Shown: positions 42,064 through 51,895, counted from the first letter of the stretch. The stretch: DNA of 64,000 bases from Spirosomataceae bacterium TFI 002 (GCA_900230115.1 LT907983.1:2604001-2668000); one strand, 5' to 3'. Notes: generated by a model not told the origin, from the letters alone. A program made the numbers and translations.

Positions 42064-44096
42064 TACTTAGGTTAAGCATTTTACTTTTTTTAATCAATCT
42101 TCCTTTTGTAGGAATTGGTCAAGTCTCCATGTCTTCTGGATTCAAAATGCTCGAAGAAGGGCAATTTTCAGAAGCAGCAAAATTCTTTGAGGGGGTTCTT
42201 GAAAAAGAACCAAATAATCAAACAGCAATGCTGTGCTATGGGAGAGGAATTGGGCTATCGGGGAATACTGATGAGGCCAAAAAAGTTTTCAAAAAACTAC
42301 AAGAATTAAAGCCCGGAGATTACGAAGTTGATCTCAATATGGCTGAGTCTTTCATGTGGAGCAAGGATTATAAAGTAGCCCTAGACTTATATAAAGACTT
42401 ATATGAGAGAAACCCAAAGAGCTTTCCTGCTGTACTGGGAATGGCAAATGCATTTTCAGAAAATAAAAAATATGATGAAGCCCTTACTTACATAGAGCAG
42501 GCTTTGGAAATAGACCCCAAGAATGCGAATGCAAAAGTCAGCCGCAAATTTATGAGACTAGGTAAAGGTGCCCAGTTGATGAATTCGGGAAATTACGAAG
42601 GGGCAATTTTGCTTCACAACTTAATTTTAAAAGAAGACAGCCTAGATACAGATGGACTTCTGAATAGAGCAACGGCTTTAATCGCTTCTAAGCAATATGA
42701 ACTTGCAAAAAAAGACTACAATAAACTATTAAGTATTCCAGATAAGGAAGTTGAAAGTTATTTAGGGCTTTCAAGGATAGCTAACTTGGAAAAAGATAAA
42801 AAAGCGTCGCTACAAATAGCAAAGGAAGCTGTTTTTACTGCTGATAGTGCTGGCTCAATTAACGCAAATATGGGTCTGGTAAATGCTTATGGAGCTCTTA
42901 AAGATTTTAAAAGTGCATTTAATATAATTGATAGTTTATGGGCTATTTACCCCAATGATCCAAACCTAATTTCGGCTTATGGAAGAATGAATATTTGGAG
43001 CAAGGGATTTAAAAAGGCAACAACGTATTATAATGACCTTTTGGAGCTAAAACCAGACTCATTCGACGGAAACTTAGGATATGCGGATGCTCATCATGCT
43101 ATGGCATTGGATAAGACTGCGTTTGAATATGTACGAAATACATTAGGATATTACCCTGGCCAAATAGACGCATTAAACTTCTTGGAGCGATTACACCTAT
43201 CACATGATCCTAGTATCTCTTCGCATGTTTTTTCAAGTTTGGATAACGGAGGTAACGTTTCTACCAACTATAATTTTGTGGGAACATTTGACCCTCATCC
43301 CAACTGGAGAACCTATTTGAGCTATTATTCTAGAAAAGCAGAAAATAAAATAGATGGAGTTGACAATGTAGAAGTAGAAAAGGTAGACAACTATGGTGCA
43401 GGAGTTAGTTATCAACTCAATGGCTGGCTAAGGGTTGGTGGTAAGTACCACTTCTTATTCTCCCAAAACTATAAAAGAAAGTTAGGTGAAATAAACGCCG
43501 CATTACGAGTTGGCAAATTTCAAAACATAGAGTTGTTGTACAAAGAAGAAGTACAGAACTTCAACGCCGACCTGATCAAGCGAAACTTGAAACTATCAAA
43601 CTATCAAGTCAATTATAACCTTTCGTTGCCAAGCAGAATTGGTCTTTATTCTCAACTTATTCACACTCAAGTTTCTGACGGTAACCAACGAAACCTTGCA
43701 TTTGTGTCTTTGTACTATGATATATTGACCGTTCCGTCATTAAAAGCGGGCTTTAATTACAGCATTTTTGGGTTTCAGCAGCAAGTACCTGAAGTGTATT
43801 TTAGTCCAGATGTTTTTAAAGGATACGAGCTATTTGTTGCAAGTGAGAATGTTAACCTACCAAATGCCAAATGGATATATCAGGCTACTTTTGCTACAGG
43901 GGTACAGCAGATTTCTAATGAAGACAGTCAAGGTATTTATAGGTTTGATGTCAAGGCTGGAAGGAAGTTTGGTTCTAGATTTTACCTCATGGGTTACTTC
44001 ATGAAATCAAACTCTGCAGCATCGAGTGTACAAGGTTTTACATATAATGAGTGGGGAATTAGAACAAGGTGGGCTATACCACTTAGAAACCTATAG
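42060..44096 (+). CDS. TPR plus YaiO-type outer-membrane barrel protein
   Basis: A 678-residue exported protein. After a signal peptide (ILLFLINLPFVGIGQ, cleaved near residue 20) come about nine tetratricopeptide repeats (to about residue 365; for example YDEALTYIEQALEIDPKNANAK), followed by a beta-barrel of about 290 residues resembling YaiO proteins (WRTYLSYYSRKAENK, WLRVGGKYHFLFSQNYKRK). TPR-plus-barrel is the shape of polysaccharide exporters such as PelB, PgaA and BcsC, although I see no direct homology. The TTG start (42060) overlaps the previous stop (TTGA). It lies 81 nt before the H-NOX gene. Confidence 0.8.
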   Translation: MILRLSILLFLINLPFVGIGQVSMSSGFKMLEEGQFSEAAKFFEGVLEKEPNNQTAMLCYGRGIGLSGNTDEAKKVFKKLQELKPGDYEVDLNMAESFMWSKDYKVALDLYKDLYERNPKSFPAVLGMANAFSENKKYDEALTYIEQALEIDPKNANAKVSRKFMRLGKGAQLMNSGNYEGAILLHNLILKEDSLDTDGLLNRATALIASKQYELAKKDYNKLLSIPDKEVESYLGLSRIANLEKDKKASLQIAKEAVFTADSAGSINANMGLVNAYGALKDFKSAFNIIDSLWAIYPNDPNLISAYGRMNIWSKGFKKATTYYNDLLELKPDSFDGNLGYADAHHAMALDKTAFEYVRNTLGYYPGQIDALNFLERLHLSHDPSISSHVFSSLDNGGNVSTNYNFVGTFDPHPNWRTYLSYYSRKAENKIDGVDNVEVEKVDNYGAGVSYQLNGWLRVGGKYHFLFSQNYKRKLGEINAALRVGKFQNIELLYKEEVQNFNADLIKRNLKLSNYQVNYNLSLPSRIGLYSQLIHTQVSDGNQRNLAFVSLYYDILTVPSLKAGFNYSIFGFQQQVPEVYFSPDVFKGYELFVASENVNLPNAKWIYQATFATGVQQISNEDSQGIYRFDVKAGRKFGSRFYLMGYFMKSNSAASSVQGFTYNEWGIRTRWAIPLRNL

Positions 44097-44177
44097 AAAC
44101 AAGTTAAGGAGATTATATATTAATGATTGTCGAGTGAAAAAAGACATTTAAACAATTTACACAAAATCAATTAATAC

Positions 44178-44717
44178 ATGAAAGGAATAGTTTTTACGGA
44201 GTTTTTGGAAATGGTCGAAGAGAAGTTTGACTATGAAATGGTGGATGACATACTTACAATGCAAGAACTTCCTTCGGAGGGCATTTATTCCGCTGTAGGT
44301 ACTTACTCACACACAGAAATGGTAACCTTAGTGACCAATCTGCACGAAAAAACAGATATTCCCTTGCCAATTCTTTTAGAAACATTTGGCGAATATCTTT
44401 TTGGTTCATTGCAGCGTGCTTACGGTGGCTTATTTTCCGAAATTACAAGTGGCATAGAGTTGCTGAACTCTATTGAGCATCATATTCATGTTCAAGTAAA
44501 AAAGCTATATCCAGACGCCGAACTGCCCACTTTTAAGGTACTAGAAAAAAGTGACCAACGAATAGTTATGGAGTACTATTCAGAGAGAAAGATGGGTGAC
44601 TTAGCAGTTGGCTTGATCAAAGGATGTATGAAGCATTTCAATGAGAATGTTACTGTAGAAAAAGAAATGCTCTCTGAAGATGGCAAAAGTGTCAAGTTTA
44701 CTGTGACCATGGTTTAG
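44178..44717 (+). CDS. H-NOX (heme nitric oxide/oxygen binding) protein
   Basis: A 179-residue stand-alone H-NOX domain that binds heme and senses NO or O2. The proximal His is most likely His104 (HIHVQVKKLYPDAELPTF), and the heme-propionate motif YxSxR is Tyr133-Ser135-Arg137; their spacing of 29 residues equals His102/Tyr131 of the Thermoanaerobacter protein. In bacteria, H-NOX proteins inhibit or activate a partner kinase encoded beside them. The hybrid kinase gene starts 5 nt downstream, so this is a classic H-NOX/kinase pair. Confidence 0.95.
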   Translation: MKGIVFTEFLEMVEEKFDYEMVDDILTMQELPSEGIYSAVGTYSHTEMVTLVTNLHEKTDIPLPILLETFGEYLFGSLQRAYGGLFSEITSGIELLNSIEHHIHVQVKKLYPDAELPTFKVLEKSDQRIVMEYYSERKMGDLAVGLIKGCMKHFNENVTVEKEMLSEDGKSVKFTVTMV

Positions 44718-44722
44718 AAATT

Positions 44723-47227
44723 ATGGATGGCGAAAAAGAAATATTACTTTTTAAACGAAAGAGCGACCGTGATAGGAAAGCTCGAATAGCCGCTGAAAAG
44801 ATTCTAGAGGATAAGGCACTTGAACTATTTCAAGCAAATCAAGCTCTTCTTAAGCTAAATGAAAACCTCGAAAAGGAGATCCTAAAACGTACTGACGACT
44901 TGGCGAAAAGCCGTATTCGTTATGAGCAGTTGGTGGAGTCTGCTACCGAGATTATTTATGAAGTTGATAACTTCGGAAACGTATTGTATGCCAATTCAGT
45001 AACAGAAAAACTACTTGGCTATACAGAAAGAGAATTACTTTCTAAAAACGTTTTGGACCTAATTGCCGACTCACACAAAGAACAAATTTGGAACGACTTT
45101 TTGAAGGGGGCCAAAGAGGGGACAGAGCAATTCTACCATGAGTTTCCTGGGGTTAAGAAAAATGGAGAAACGATATGGCTTGGTCAAAATTTCCAAAACC
45201 AATTTGACATTGTCGACGGGAAACATATTTTTAAAGGAGGGAGGGGTATTGCTAGAGATATCACGCAAAATATACTGATAAGTCAAAAGCTTGAAAGAAG
45301 TGAGGAGAAATACCGAAGTATCATAGAAAATATGGACCTGGGGTATTTGGAGGTTGACTTGAACGGACTTATTGTAAGAGCTTATGATAGGTTTTGTTCC
45401 ATGTCAGGATACAAGGAAGAAGAACTTTTGGGCAAGGTAGCGGATGATATTTTGCTTCCTAACAAGTACAAAGAGCTCATGAAAAAGCAAGATGAGTCTC
45501 GTCTTGAAGGAGTTGTAAGTACTTACGAAGTTCAAATGATCAAAAAAGATGGGAGCCTTTTATGGGTGCTCATTAGTGGAGGTCCAGTGTATGGCGATAA
45601 AGGGGAGTTGATAGGCTCTGTAGGCATTCATTACGATCTTTCAGAGCAAAAGAAGGTTCAAGAAGACCTTGCATTGGCTAAGAAAATCGCTGAAGATGCT
45701 CAAAAAGCAGAGCAAGGATTTTTGGCAAACATGAGCCATGAAATTAGAACGCCTTTGAATGCCATTATTGGAATGTCGCACTTATTGTACGATACCAACC
45801 CTACTAAAGAACAAAAAGAGTATTTCGAAATCATAAACAATTCGGCAAACTTTCTCCATACGCTAATCTCCGATGTTCTTGATATGGCGAAAATAGAAGC
45901 GGGGCACATCAATCCAAAATTTGAACCCTTCGATCTAATTGGTTTAATCAATACACTCCAGAAAACCTTCGAATTAAAAGCTAGTCGCAAAGAGCAGCTT
46001 GAGATTGTGAGTGAAATAGATCCTGAGCTAGAATACCTTGTAAAGGGAGACGAAACACTACTTAACCAAGTACTCTTAAATCTAGTTGGTAACGCGGAGA
46101 AGTTTACTGAAGCGGGCGAGATTAGGATTAAGCTGAAAGTTCTTAACAAGAGCAAAGACAAGTTTTTCATTGAATTTGAGATTTCAGATACTGGTATGGG
46201 GATGCCGAAGGAGAAGCTCAAGTTGATTTTCCAAAAATTTAAGCAGATCGAAGCAGATTCTAAAACCAAAACTAGAGGAACCGGACTTGGGTTGGCCATT
46301 GTTAAGGAACTTATTGACAGGATGGATGGTGAAATTAAAGTGGATTCTGAACCAGGTAAAGGATCTAAATTTACTTTTAAGCTACCATTTGGCTACACAG
46401 AGATTAAGCGTACCGAAATCATCGAACTTTTTGAAGCTCCCTCAACTGGTTTGCAAGGAAAGTCGGTTTTAATTGTGGAAGACAACATGTTGAACTTGAA
46501 GTATGCTGGAAAGTTACTTGAAAAATGGGGTATAGATCAGACACATGCTTTTGATGGTCTTCAGGCTGTAGAACAGGCCAATAAAAGACATTTCGACCTT
46601 ATACTCATGGATATACAAATGCCAAACCTAAATGGTTATGAAGCATCAATTCAAATAAGGAATACAATAAACCCAAATACGCAGACACCAATATTGGCTC
46701 TTACAGCTTCAGCAATGGTAAGTGAGAAAAACAAAGCCACGGATGCTGGAATGAACGATGTTTTGACAAAGCCATTTCGACCAAATGAATTGAAACGGTT
46801 ATTAGATTTACATTTAGGAAACACAATCGATTCAGCTACTGAAGTTGATGACAGTACCGAAAAGATTGAATTAGTGAAAACAGAAATGAAAATAGATAAA
46901 TCGAAATTAGGCGACCTATATGGTGATGATATGGATTTCAAAACAATGGTTTTTGAAACATTCTTAGAGGAAATCCCGTCTCAACTTGAAGAACTTAAGT
47001 CTGAAATAGAAAACGATAACTGGGAGGAAGTCGCCAAAGTCGCACACAAAATGAAACCTTCACTAGGTATGGTAGGTTTACCCGAAGCTGAAGAAACCTT
47101 GAGGATTATAGAAAGCACAATTAAAAAAGATGGGGTTAACGAGGATATAAAGACCAAGGCAAATGACTTTGTGGCATCCTTTCCTCAATTTATGGAATTG
47201 GTTAAAGAAGAACTACAAGAAAACTAA
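44723..47227 (+). CDS. PAS-PAS hybrid histidine kinase with REC and HPt
   Basis: An 834-residue cytoplasmic kinase without membrane helices: N-terminal coiled coil (about 10-70), PAS (about 70-190), PAS (about 195-315), HisKA with His339 in NMSHEIRTPLNA, HATPase_c (DTGMGMP, GTGLGLAI), receiver with Asp630 in LILMDIQMP, and a C-terminal HPt domain with His775 in VAHKMKPS. The whole phosphorelay to an external receiver is thus in one chain. Heading from H-NOX, it should be the NO-responsive kinase. A freed phosphate could go from His775 to Asp51 of the REC-GT2 protein; this is inference. Confidence 0.93.
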   Translation: MDGEKEILLFKRKSDRDRKARIAAEKILEDKALELFQANQALLKLNENLEKEILKRTDDLAKSRIRYEQLVESATEIIYEVDNFGNVLYANSVTEKLLGYTERELLSKNVLDLIADSHKEQIWNDFLKGAKEGTEQFYHEFPGVKKNGETIWLGQNFQNQFDIVDGKHIFKGGRGIARDITQNILISQKLERSEEKYRSIIENMDLGYLEVDLNGLIVRAYDRFCSMSGYKEEELLGKVADDILLPNKYKELMKKQDESRLEGVVSTYEVQMIKKDGSLLWVLISGGPVYGDKGELIGSVGIHYDLSEQKKVQEDLALAKKIAEDAQKAEQGFLANMSHEIRTPLNAIIGMSHLLYDTNPTKEQKEYFEIINNSANFLHTLISDVLDMAKIEAGHINPKFEPFDLIGLINTLQKTFELKASRKEQLEIVSEIDPELEYLVKGDETLLNQVLLNLVGNAEKFTEAGEIRIKLKVLNKSKDKFFIEFEISDTGMGMPKEKLKLIFQKFKQIEADSKTKTRGTGLGLAIVKELIDRMDGEIKVDSEPGKGSKFTFKLPFGYTEIKRTEIIELFEAPSTGLQGKSVLIVEDNMLNLKYAGKLLEKWGIDQTHAFDGLQAVEQANKRHFDLILMDIQMPNLNGYEASIQIRNTINPNTQTPILALTASAMVSEKNKATDAGMNDVLTKPFRPNELKRLLDLHLGNTIDSATEVDDSTEKIELVKTEMKIDKSKLGDLYGDDMDFKTMVFETFLEEIPSQLEELKSEIENDNWEEVAKVAHKMKPSLGMVGLPEAEETLRIIESTIKKDGVNEDIKTKANDFVASFPQFMELVKEELQEN

Positions 47228-47236
47228 CAGTCCATT

Positions 47237-48379
47237 ATGAAAATAGAACAAAGTATTTTTTCAGAAAACCAATGGACTCCAAAGCACTCGACAGATGGTT
47301 TCCAGTCTCAAGAGGCCAATCTGGTTTTAGCTTTTTGTGGTAAAGATCAATTAACCATAGAAAACATAAATGTTTTAAAAGAGCAATACCCAGCAGCACA
47401 AGTAGTTTCTGCAACTACAGCGGGTGAAGTTTACAATGACCTACTTTACGAAAATAGTATTGTTGCAACTGCAATTCAATTTGAGAAAACCGAGGTTAAA
47501 ACAGTTTATGCCAATATTAAAAACTGTGACAGTAGCTATAACCTTGGTAAAAAGCTAACTGCACTATTTCCGCAAAAAGGCTTGAAGTATATTTTAGTAA
47601 TATCAGACGGTAACTTGATCAATGGAACAGACCTCGTTAAAGGAATTAAGGCGTCTATTGATGATAATGTGTTGGTTACAGGAGGACTTGCTGGAGATGG
47701 AGATAGGTTTGAATCCACACTCGTAGGTCTGAATGAATACATAGACGAAGGAAATGTAGTTTTAGTAGGTCTCTATGGAGATAATATCAAAGTAGGGCAT
47801 GGATCTATGGGCGGCTGGGACGAGTTTGGTCATGAGCGGACAATCACAAAATCTAATCAAAACGTACTTTTCGAGTTAGATGGCAAAAGTGCATTGGACC
47901 TTTATAAGGAATATTTAGGAGCATATGCGGAAGAATTACCGTCTTCAGCACTATTATTCCCCTTATCGATAAATTCGGATGAGGAAGGCAATAGAAATGT
48001 AAGAACGATTCTTTCGATCGATGAAAACGAGAAATCGATGACTTTCGCTGGCAACATGCCCGAAGGAAGTAAGGTTAGATTAATGAAAGCCAATTTTGAC
48101 AAGTTAATTGATGCATCTAATCAAGCTGCAAGACTGGCTGTGGATAGTTTTGATAGTAAACCAGACCTGGCCTTATTGATATCATGCGTAGGCCGAAAAC
48201 TCATTCTAAACGAAAGAGTAGAAGAGGAGCTAGAGCGAGCTATGGAGTACTTTGGTGAGCATACAGTTACAACTGGCTTTTATTCATATGGCGAAATCTC
48301 GCCTATAATGACGCTGGGAAAATGTGAGTTACTTAACCAAACAATGACAATTACAACACTAACTGAGACTTTAGACTAA
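47237..48379 (+). CDS. FIST domain protein (NosP-like)
   Basis: A 380-residue protein with FIST_N (about 30-200: AQVVSATTAGEVYNDLLY, LLVISDG-like ILVISDGNLINGTDLV, VTGGLAGDGDRF) and FIST_C (about 220-360: YKEYLGAYAEELPSSALL, LALLISCVGRKLIL, TGFYSYGEISP) domains. FIST proteins are sensors, and the NosP group binds heme and NO and pairs with a kinase. I cannot point to the heme ligand. It lies 9 nt after one kinase gene and 4 nt before another, so the operon joins two sensor-kinase pairs. Confidence 0.9.
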   Translation: MKIEQSIFSENQWTPKHSTDGFQSQEANLVLAFCGKDQLTIENINVLKEQYPAAQVVSATTAGEVYNDLLYENSIVATAIQFEKTEVKTVYANIKNCDSSYNLGKKLTALFPQKGLKYILVISDGNLINGTDLVKGIKASIDDNVLVTGGLAGDGDRFESTLVGLNEYIDEGNVVLVGLYGDNIKVGHGSMGGWDEFGHERTITKSNQNVLFELDGKSALDLYKEYLGAYAEELPSSALLFPLSINSDEEGNRNVRTILSIDENEKSMTFAGNMPEGSKVRLMKANFDKLIDASNQAARLAVDSFDSKPDLALLISCVGRKLILNERVEEELERAMEYFGEHTVTTGFYSYGEISPIMTLGKCELLNQTMTITTLTETLD

Positions 48380-48383
48380 GAAT

Positions 48384-49901
48384 ATGAATGAGTTTCACCC
48401 GCTTTTAAAAAGACTGATTAAAAAACACCTCCAAGAGACCAAGAACACTCCAGAGGTAGACGTTTTTTTAGAAGCAGTTAATAGAACATTTTTATCATTT
48501 GAAAGAGATAAAAAAATCACAGAGCATGCATTTGAAGTTAGTGAAAAGGAATACCAAAACGTCCTAACAGATCTTAAAGCTCAGTATTTTCTAAAAGAAG
48601 AATCCATTTCGAAAATTAAGGATACGCTCAAACAGCTAGATTCTAGCAATGAAAAAGTACTAGACCAAAGTGACGATTTAATACAAATAATTGACTTGTT
48701 GCAAAAGCAAGTTAGAATTCAGAAAGACCTAGAGCAAACCCTCATAGATTCTAAAAATTATGCTGAAAGTGCTGCAAGAGCAAAGTCTGACTTTTTATCT
48801 GTGATGAGTCATGAGATAAGAACTCCGCTGAATGCAATTATTGGGAATATTCATATTTTGAAGCAAGATGAACACCTTGATTCACAAGTAGAATCCATTG
48901 AAACGCTTGAGTTGTCATCACACAACCTTTTAAGCCTCATAAATGACATACTAGACTTCAGTAAAATGGAAGACGGTAAAGTTTACTTTAGTAGTCATTC
49001 TATAGACCTTCATAAGCTTGTTAAAGACATTGTTTCAACATACACGGTAAAAGCCCTTGAGTTTCAAAATGAACTGACTTATACCATTGCTTCTAACACG
49101 CCTATTGCAGTACTGGGGGATCAAGTGAGATTGAATCAAATCCTTGGTAACTTAATATCAAATGCGATTAAATTTACTTCCAAAGGTAAAGTAGAACTTA
49201 AGGTTGTTCTTGAAAAAGAAGACGATGATTTCTACGATATTAAGTTTTCGGTTTTTGATTCTGGAGTAGGTATTTCAGAACGTGACCAAAAGCTAATTTT
49301 TGAGAGGTTTACCCAAGTAGATGCTACTGATAAGCGAGAGCACGGCGGTTCTGGTTTAGGCCTGACTATCACCAAAAAACTTCTTGAGCTACAAGGAAGC
49401 AGAATTGAAGTATCAAGTGAGCTTAATAAAGGCTCTGAGTTCTTTTTTACGCTGAAGCTAGCTAAGGATAAATCATCAAAGGACAAAAAGCCTGGAGATG
49501 CATCAAAACTAGACAAAGAAGTTTCTCTAGCGGGCATGAAGATACTTCTTGTTGAAGATGTAACTTTTAATGTCATCGTAATTAAGAAAATACTTACCAA
49601 ATGGGGCGTGGAGGTTGAAGTCGCTGAAAACGGACAAGTGGCAGTAGAGAAAGTAGGTGATAAAACCTTTGATCTTATTCTGATGGATATTCAAATGCCC
49701 GTTATGGATGGTTATGCCGCCACTAAAGAAATAAGGAAAATGGGAATAAATACTCCCGTAGTTGCGTTGACGGCATCTGTTTCAATTGAATCTGAAGAAG
49801 CAGCTAAAGCGAGCGGAATGAATGACTACCTTACTAAGCCTATAAATCCAAAAGACTTAAAAGAAGTATTATTTAAAATGACGAAGGGTCGTAATAATTA
49901 G
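48384..49901 (+). CDS. FIST-associated hybrid histidine kinase
   Basis: A 505-residue soluble kinase with a helical N-terminal region (1-125, starting HPLLKRLIKKHLQE) of the type found in kinases next to FIST proteins, HisKA with His143 (VMSHEIRTPLNA), HATPase_c (DSGVGIS, GSGLGLTI) and a C-terminal receiver with Asp435 (LILMDIQMP). It has no PAS or other sensor of its own and so probably takes its signal from the FIST protein encoded 4 nt upstream, as NahK does from NosP. It lacks an HPt, so it may share the HPt of the first kinase. Confidence 0.9.
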   Translation: MNEFHPLLKRLIKKHLQETKNTPEVDVFLEAVNRTFLSFERDKKITEHAFEVSEKEYQNVLTDLKAQYFLKEESISKIKDTLKQLDSSNEKVLDQSDDLIQIIDLLQKQVRIQKDLEQTLIDSKNYAESAARAKSDFLSVMSHEIRTPLNAIIGNIHILKQDEHLDSQVESIETLELSSHNLLSLINDILDFSKMEDGKVYFSSHSIDLHKLVKDIVSTYTVKALEFQNELTYTIASNTPIAVLGDQVRLNQILGNLISNAIKFTSKGKVELKVVLEKEDDDFYDIKFSVFDSGVGISERDQKLIFERFTQVDATDKREHGGSGLGLTITKKLLELQGSRIEVSSELNKGSEFFFTLKLAKDKSSKDKKPGDASKLDKEVSLAGMKILLVEDVTFNVIVIKKILTKWGVEVEVAENGQVAVEKVGDKTFDLILMDIQMPVMDGYAATKEIRKMGINTPVVALTASVSIESEEAAKASGMNDYLTKPINPKDLKEVLFKMTKGRNN

Positions 49902-49940
49902 TACGAATTAAATATTTTCCGCTTCAATTCGATAAACAAT

Positions 49941-49948
49941 TATTTTTG
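49941..49948 (+). promoter_or_regulatory. -7 box upstream of outer-membrane protein gene
   Basis: TATTTTTG matches TAnnTTTG. It overlaps a TTG that would otherwise be a longer start, which favours the GTG at 50027 as true start. Confidence 0.45.
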
Positions 49949-50026
49949 TCAAGGGAATGTCACTTAATTTTTAGTGGGAAGCAGTTTTATTTAACCATTT
50001 TTGGGTATAATTCATTTTATAATTTT

Positions 50027-50971
50027 GTGAGAATAATCATTCTACTTCTCTCAGTTTCTCTTGGCATCAGTGCACAAGACTCTTTAAAAACTCAATATAT
50101 TTCGGCAATATCTATAGGCGGAGGTTCTGCTCATTATATTGGTGATTTGGCTCCAATAAAGCATTTTCCAATTTCTTTAAATACTAATGTTAAATATAAC
50201 GTGGTGTTTGATTACTCAAAATTTGTAATTCCCTATTGGTCAATAGGTGCAAATGCAAGCTACACTGTTATTGCCGGTGACGACTTTACTTTTGCATCTA
50301 ATAATATTGAAGAACTGTGGCTTAATTATCTAAGGAACCTAAACTTTACAAGTTTAGTCTTTGGTGCTGGGGTAGAGTCGAGGATTTATTTGACTAGATT
50401 AAATGGTAGAGAACCTAATAGGTTTGATTTCTTTGTTTCGAATGGAGTTAAACTGATTAGAAGACAATCAAAAACAAGTTTGATAACTGAAATGGGTAAA
50501 GAAGTTAAAATTCGTGACTTGACACAGTATAATACAGCCGGTGCTAGTAACAGGGGCAATGCAAGTAATAGCGTAGTACATACAGTTTTTCCTTTTGGTT
50601 TTGGAATTCAATTTCATATCAATAAAAAAATTGCTTTAGGATTGAACCTCGATTATAATTTTGTGCAAAGCGACTTAATAGATGACGTTGGTAATGACCC
50701 TTATCCGGAACCTACAGAATTACAAAGATATTTTGGACCTAATAGTGTTCTACTTAGTAATAGAGCAGCTGAGACAAGGACTATAAGTACTTTTCAGTCA
50801 AGAAGTGAATTACTCTCAAATCCTGTATTTATTGAGAATGGTATCTATGGTTTAGATAACATTAATTCTTTTGTTGGTTATCAAGGATCCCTATCAGATA
50901 GGAGGGGACAGGTTGGTAACGATTCCTATTATACAAGTAGATTTTATCTAGTTTACAAATTTCAGAAGTAA
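50027..50971 (+). CDS. Outer-membrane beta-barrel protein (DUF6089-like)
   Basis: A 314-residue exported protein with a short signal peptide (RIIILLLSVSLGISAQ), an early motif SIGGGSAHYIGDLAP, many amphipathic strands and a last strand YTSRFYLVYKFQK. This suits the DUF6089-like outer-membrane barrels of Bacteroidota. I place the start at GTG 50027; an extension to TTG 49946 adds 27 residues before the hydrophobic core. It lies 125 nt after the last kinase gene and has its own promoter box, so it need not belong to that operon. Confidence 0.65.
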   Translation: MRIIILLLSVSLGISAQDSLKTQYISAISIGGGSAHYIGDLAPIKHFPISLNTNVKYNVVFDYSKFVIPYWSIGANASYTVIAGDDFTFASNNIEELWLNYLRNLNFTSLVFGAGVESRIYLTRLNGREPNRFDFFVSNGVKLIRRQSKTSLITEMGKEVKIRDLTQYNTAGASNRGNASNSVVHTVFPFGFGIQFHINKKIALGLNLDYNFVQSDLIDDVGNDPYPEPTELQRYFGPNSVLLSNRAAETRTISTFQSRSELLSNPVFIENGIYGLDNINSFVGYQGSLSDRRGQVGNDSYYTSRFYLVYKFQK

Positions 50972-50986
50972 AAAATAGAAATCTGA

Positions 50987-51808
50987 CTAAACTCCCTTCG
51001 CCTCTTCCCAATATACATCCATCTCGGCTAAAGTCATATCGCTGAGTTGCTTGCCGTTTTCTTTGGCTTTCGATTCTAGGTATTGGAAGCGTTTTATGAA
51101 CTTTTTGTTAGTGCGTTCCAAGGCAGTTTCTGGATTAATATCGATGAAACGGGCATAATTAACAAGAGAGAAAAGTACATCGCCAAATTCTGCTTCTGCT
51201 TTCTCAGCGTCTATTTCTTGTCCTTTTTCGGTATTGAATTCTGCTTTGAATTCTTGCATTTCTTCCTCTACTTTGGCCCATACTTGTTCCTTTTCTTCCC
51301 AGTCAAACCCTATTCCACGTGCTTTCTCTTGAATTCGCATGGCTTTAACAAGTGCAGGCAGTGACTTAGGTACACCCCCAAGTACGGAAGTATTTCCTTT
51401 CTCTTTAAGTTTTAGCTTTTCCCAGTTTTGCTTGACCTCTTCCTCATTGGCAACCTTGGTGTCTCCATAAATATGAGGGTGACGTGCTACTAGTTTGTCG
51501 CAGATTCCATGTAAGACTTCTGAAATGTCAAATGCCTCTTTTTCTGCCCCTATTTTGGCATAAAAAACGATGTGGAGCATAATGTCACCCAATTCTTTCT
51601 TGATCTCATTAAGATCTCCTTCTATGATGGCATCTGATAGTTCGTAAGTCTCTTCTATGGTTAGATGACGAAGGCTTTCTAGCGTTTGTTTACGATCCCA
51701 CGGACACTTTTCTCTTAAATCGTCCATGATGCTTAATAATCGCTCAAATGCGACCATCGCATTCATTTTATCTGCAGGAAATAGTGGTTGTGGAGTAGGG
51801 ATGGACAT
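50987..51808 (-). CDS. mazG: Nucleoside triphosphate pyrophosphohydrolase MazG
   Basis: A 273-residue all-helical NTP pyrophosphatase with the two MazG repeats. The first holds CPWDRKQTLESLRHLTIEE (quoted in part) and the EExxE-x12-ExxD metal motif (EETYELSDAI, ELGDIMLHIVFY); the second holds EFGDVLFSLVNYARF near residue 220. It removes non-canonical NTPs. It is convergent with the outer-membrane protein gene and stands alone. Confidence 0.93.
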   Translation of the reverse strand: MSIPTPQPLFPADKMNAMVAFERLLSIMDDLREKCPWDRKQTLESLRHLTIEETYELSDAIIEGDLNEIKKELGDIMLHIVFYAKIGAEKEAFDISEVLHGICDKLVARHPHIYGDTKVANEEEVKQNWEKLKLKEKGNTSVLGGVPKSLPALVKAMRIQEKARGIGFDWEEKEQVWAKVEEEMQEFKAEFNTEKGQEIDAEKAEAEFGDVLFSLVNYARFIDINPETALERTNKKFIKRFQYLESKAKENGKQLSDMTLAEMDVYWEEAKGV

Positions 51809-51895
51809 TATTCTTTAGAATTATTATGCTTCAAAATTAGGGATGTTAATGTTAAGCCAGGGAATTGATAGTGAATTATTTTAGGAATAGGGAGT

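Noticed and set aside
30629-44096. True Pel operon
   Set aside because: The part list is similar, but no PelA deacetylase, PelD-like GAF/GGDEF receptor or recognisable PelB/PelF homology is visible; only an analogy is claimed.
45700-46299. 199-codon antisense frame within the H-NOX-associated kinase gene
   Set aside because: It is the shadow of a well-conserved HisKA/HATPase coding region; its serine- and phenylalanine-rich translation has no domain.
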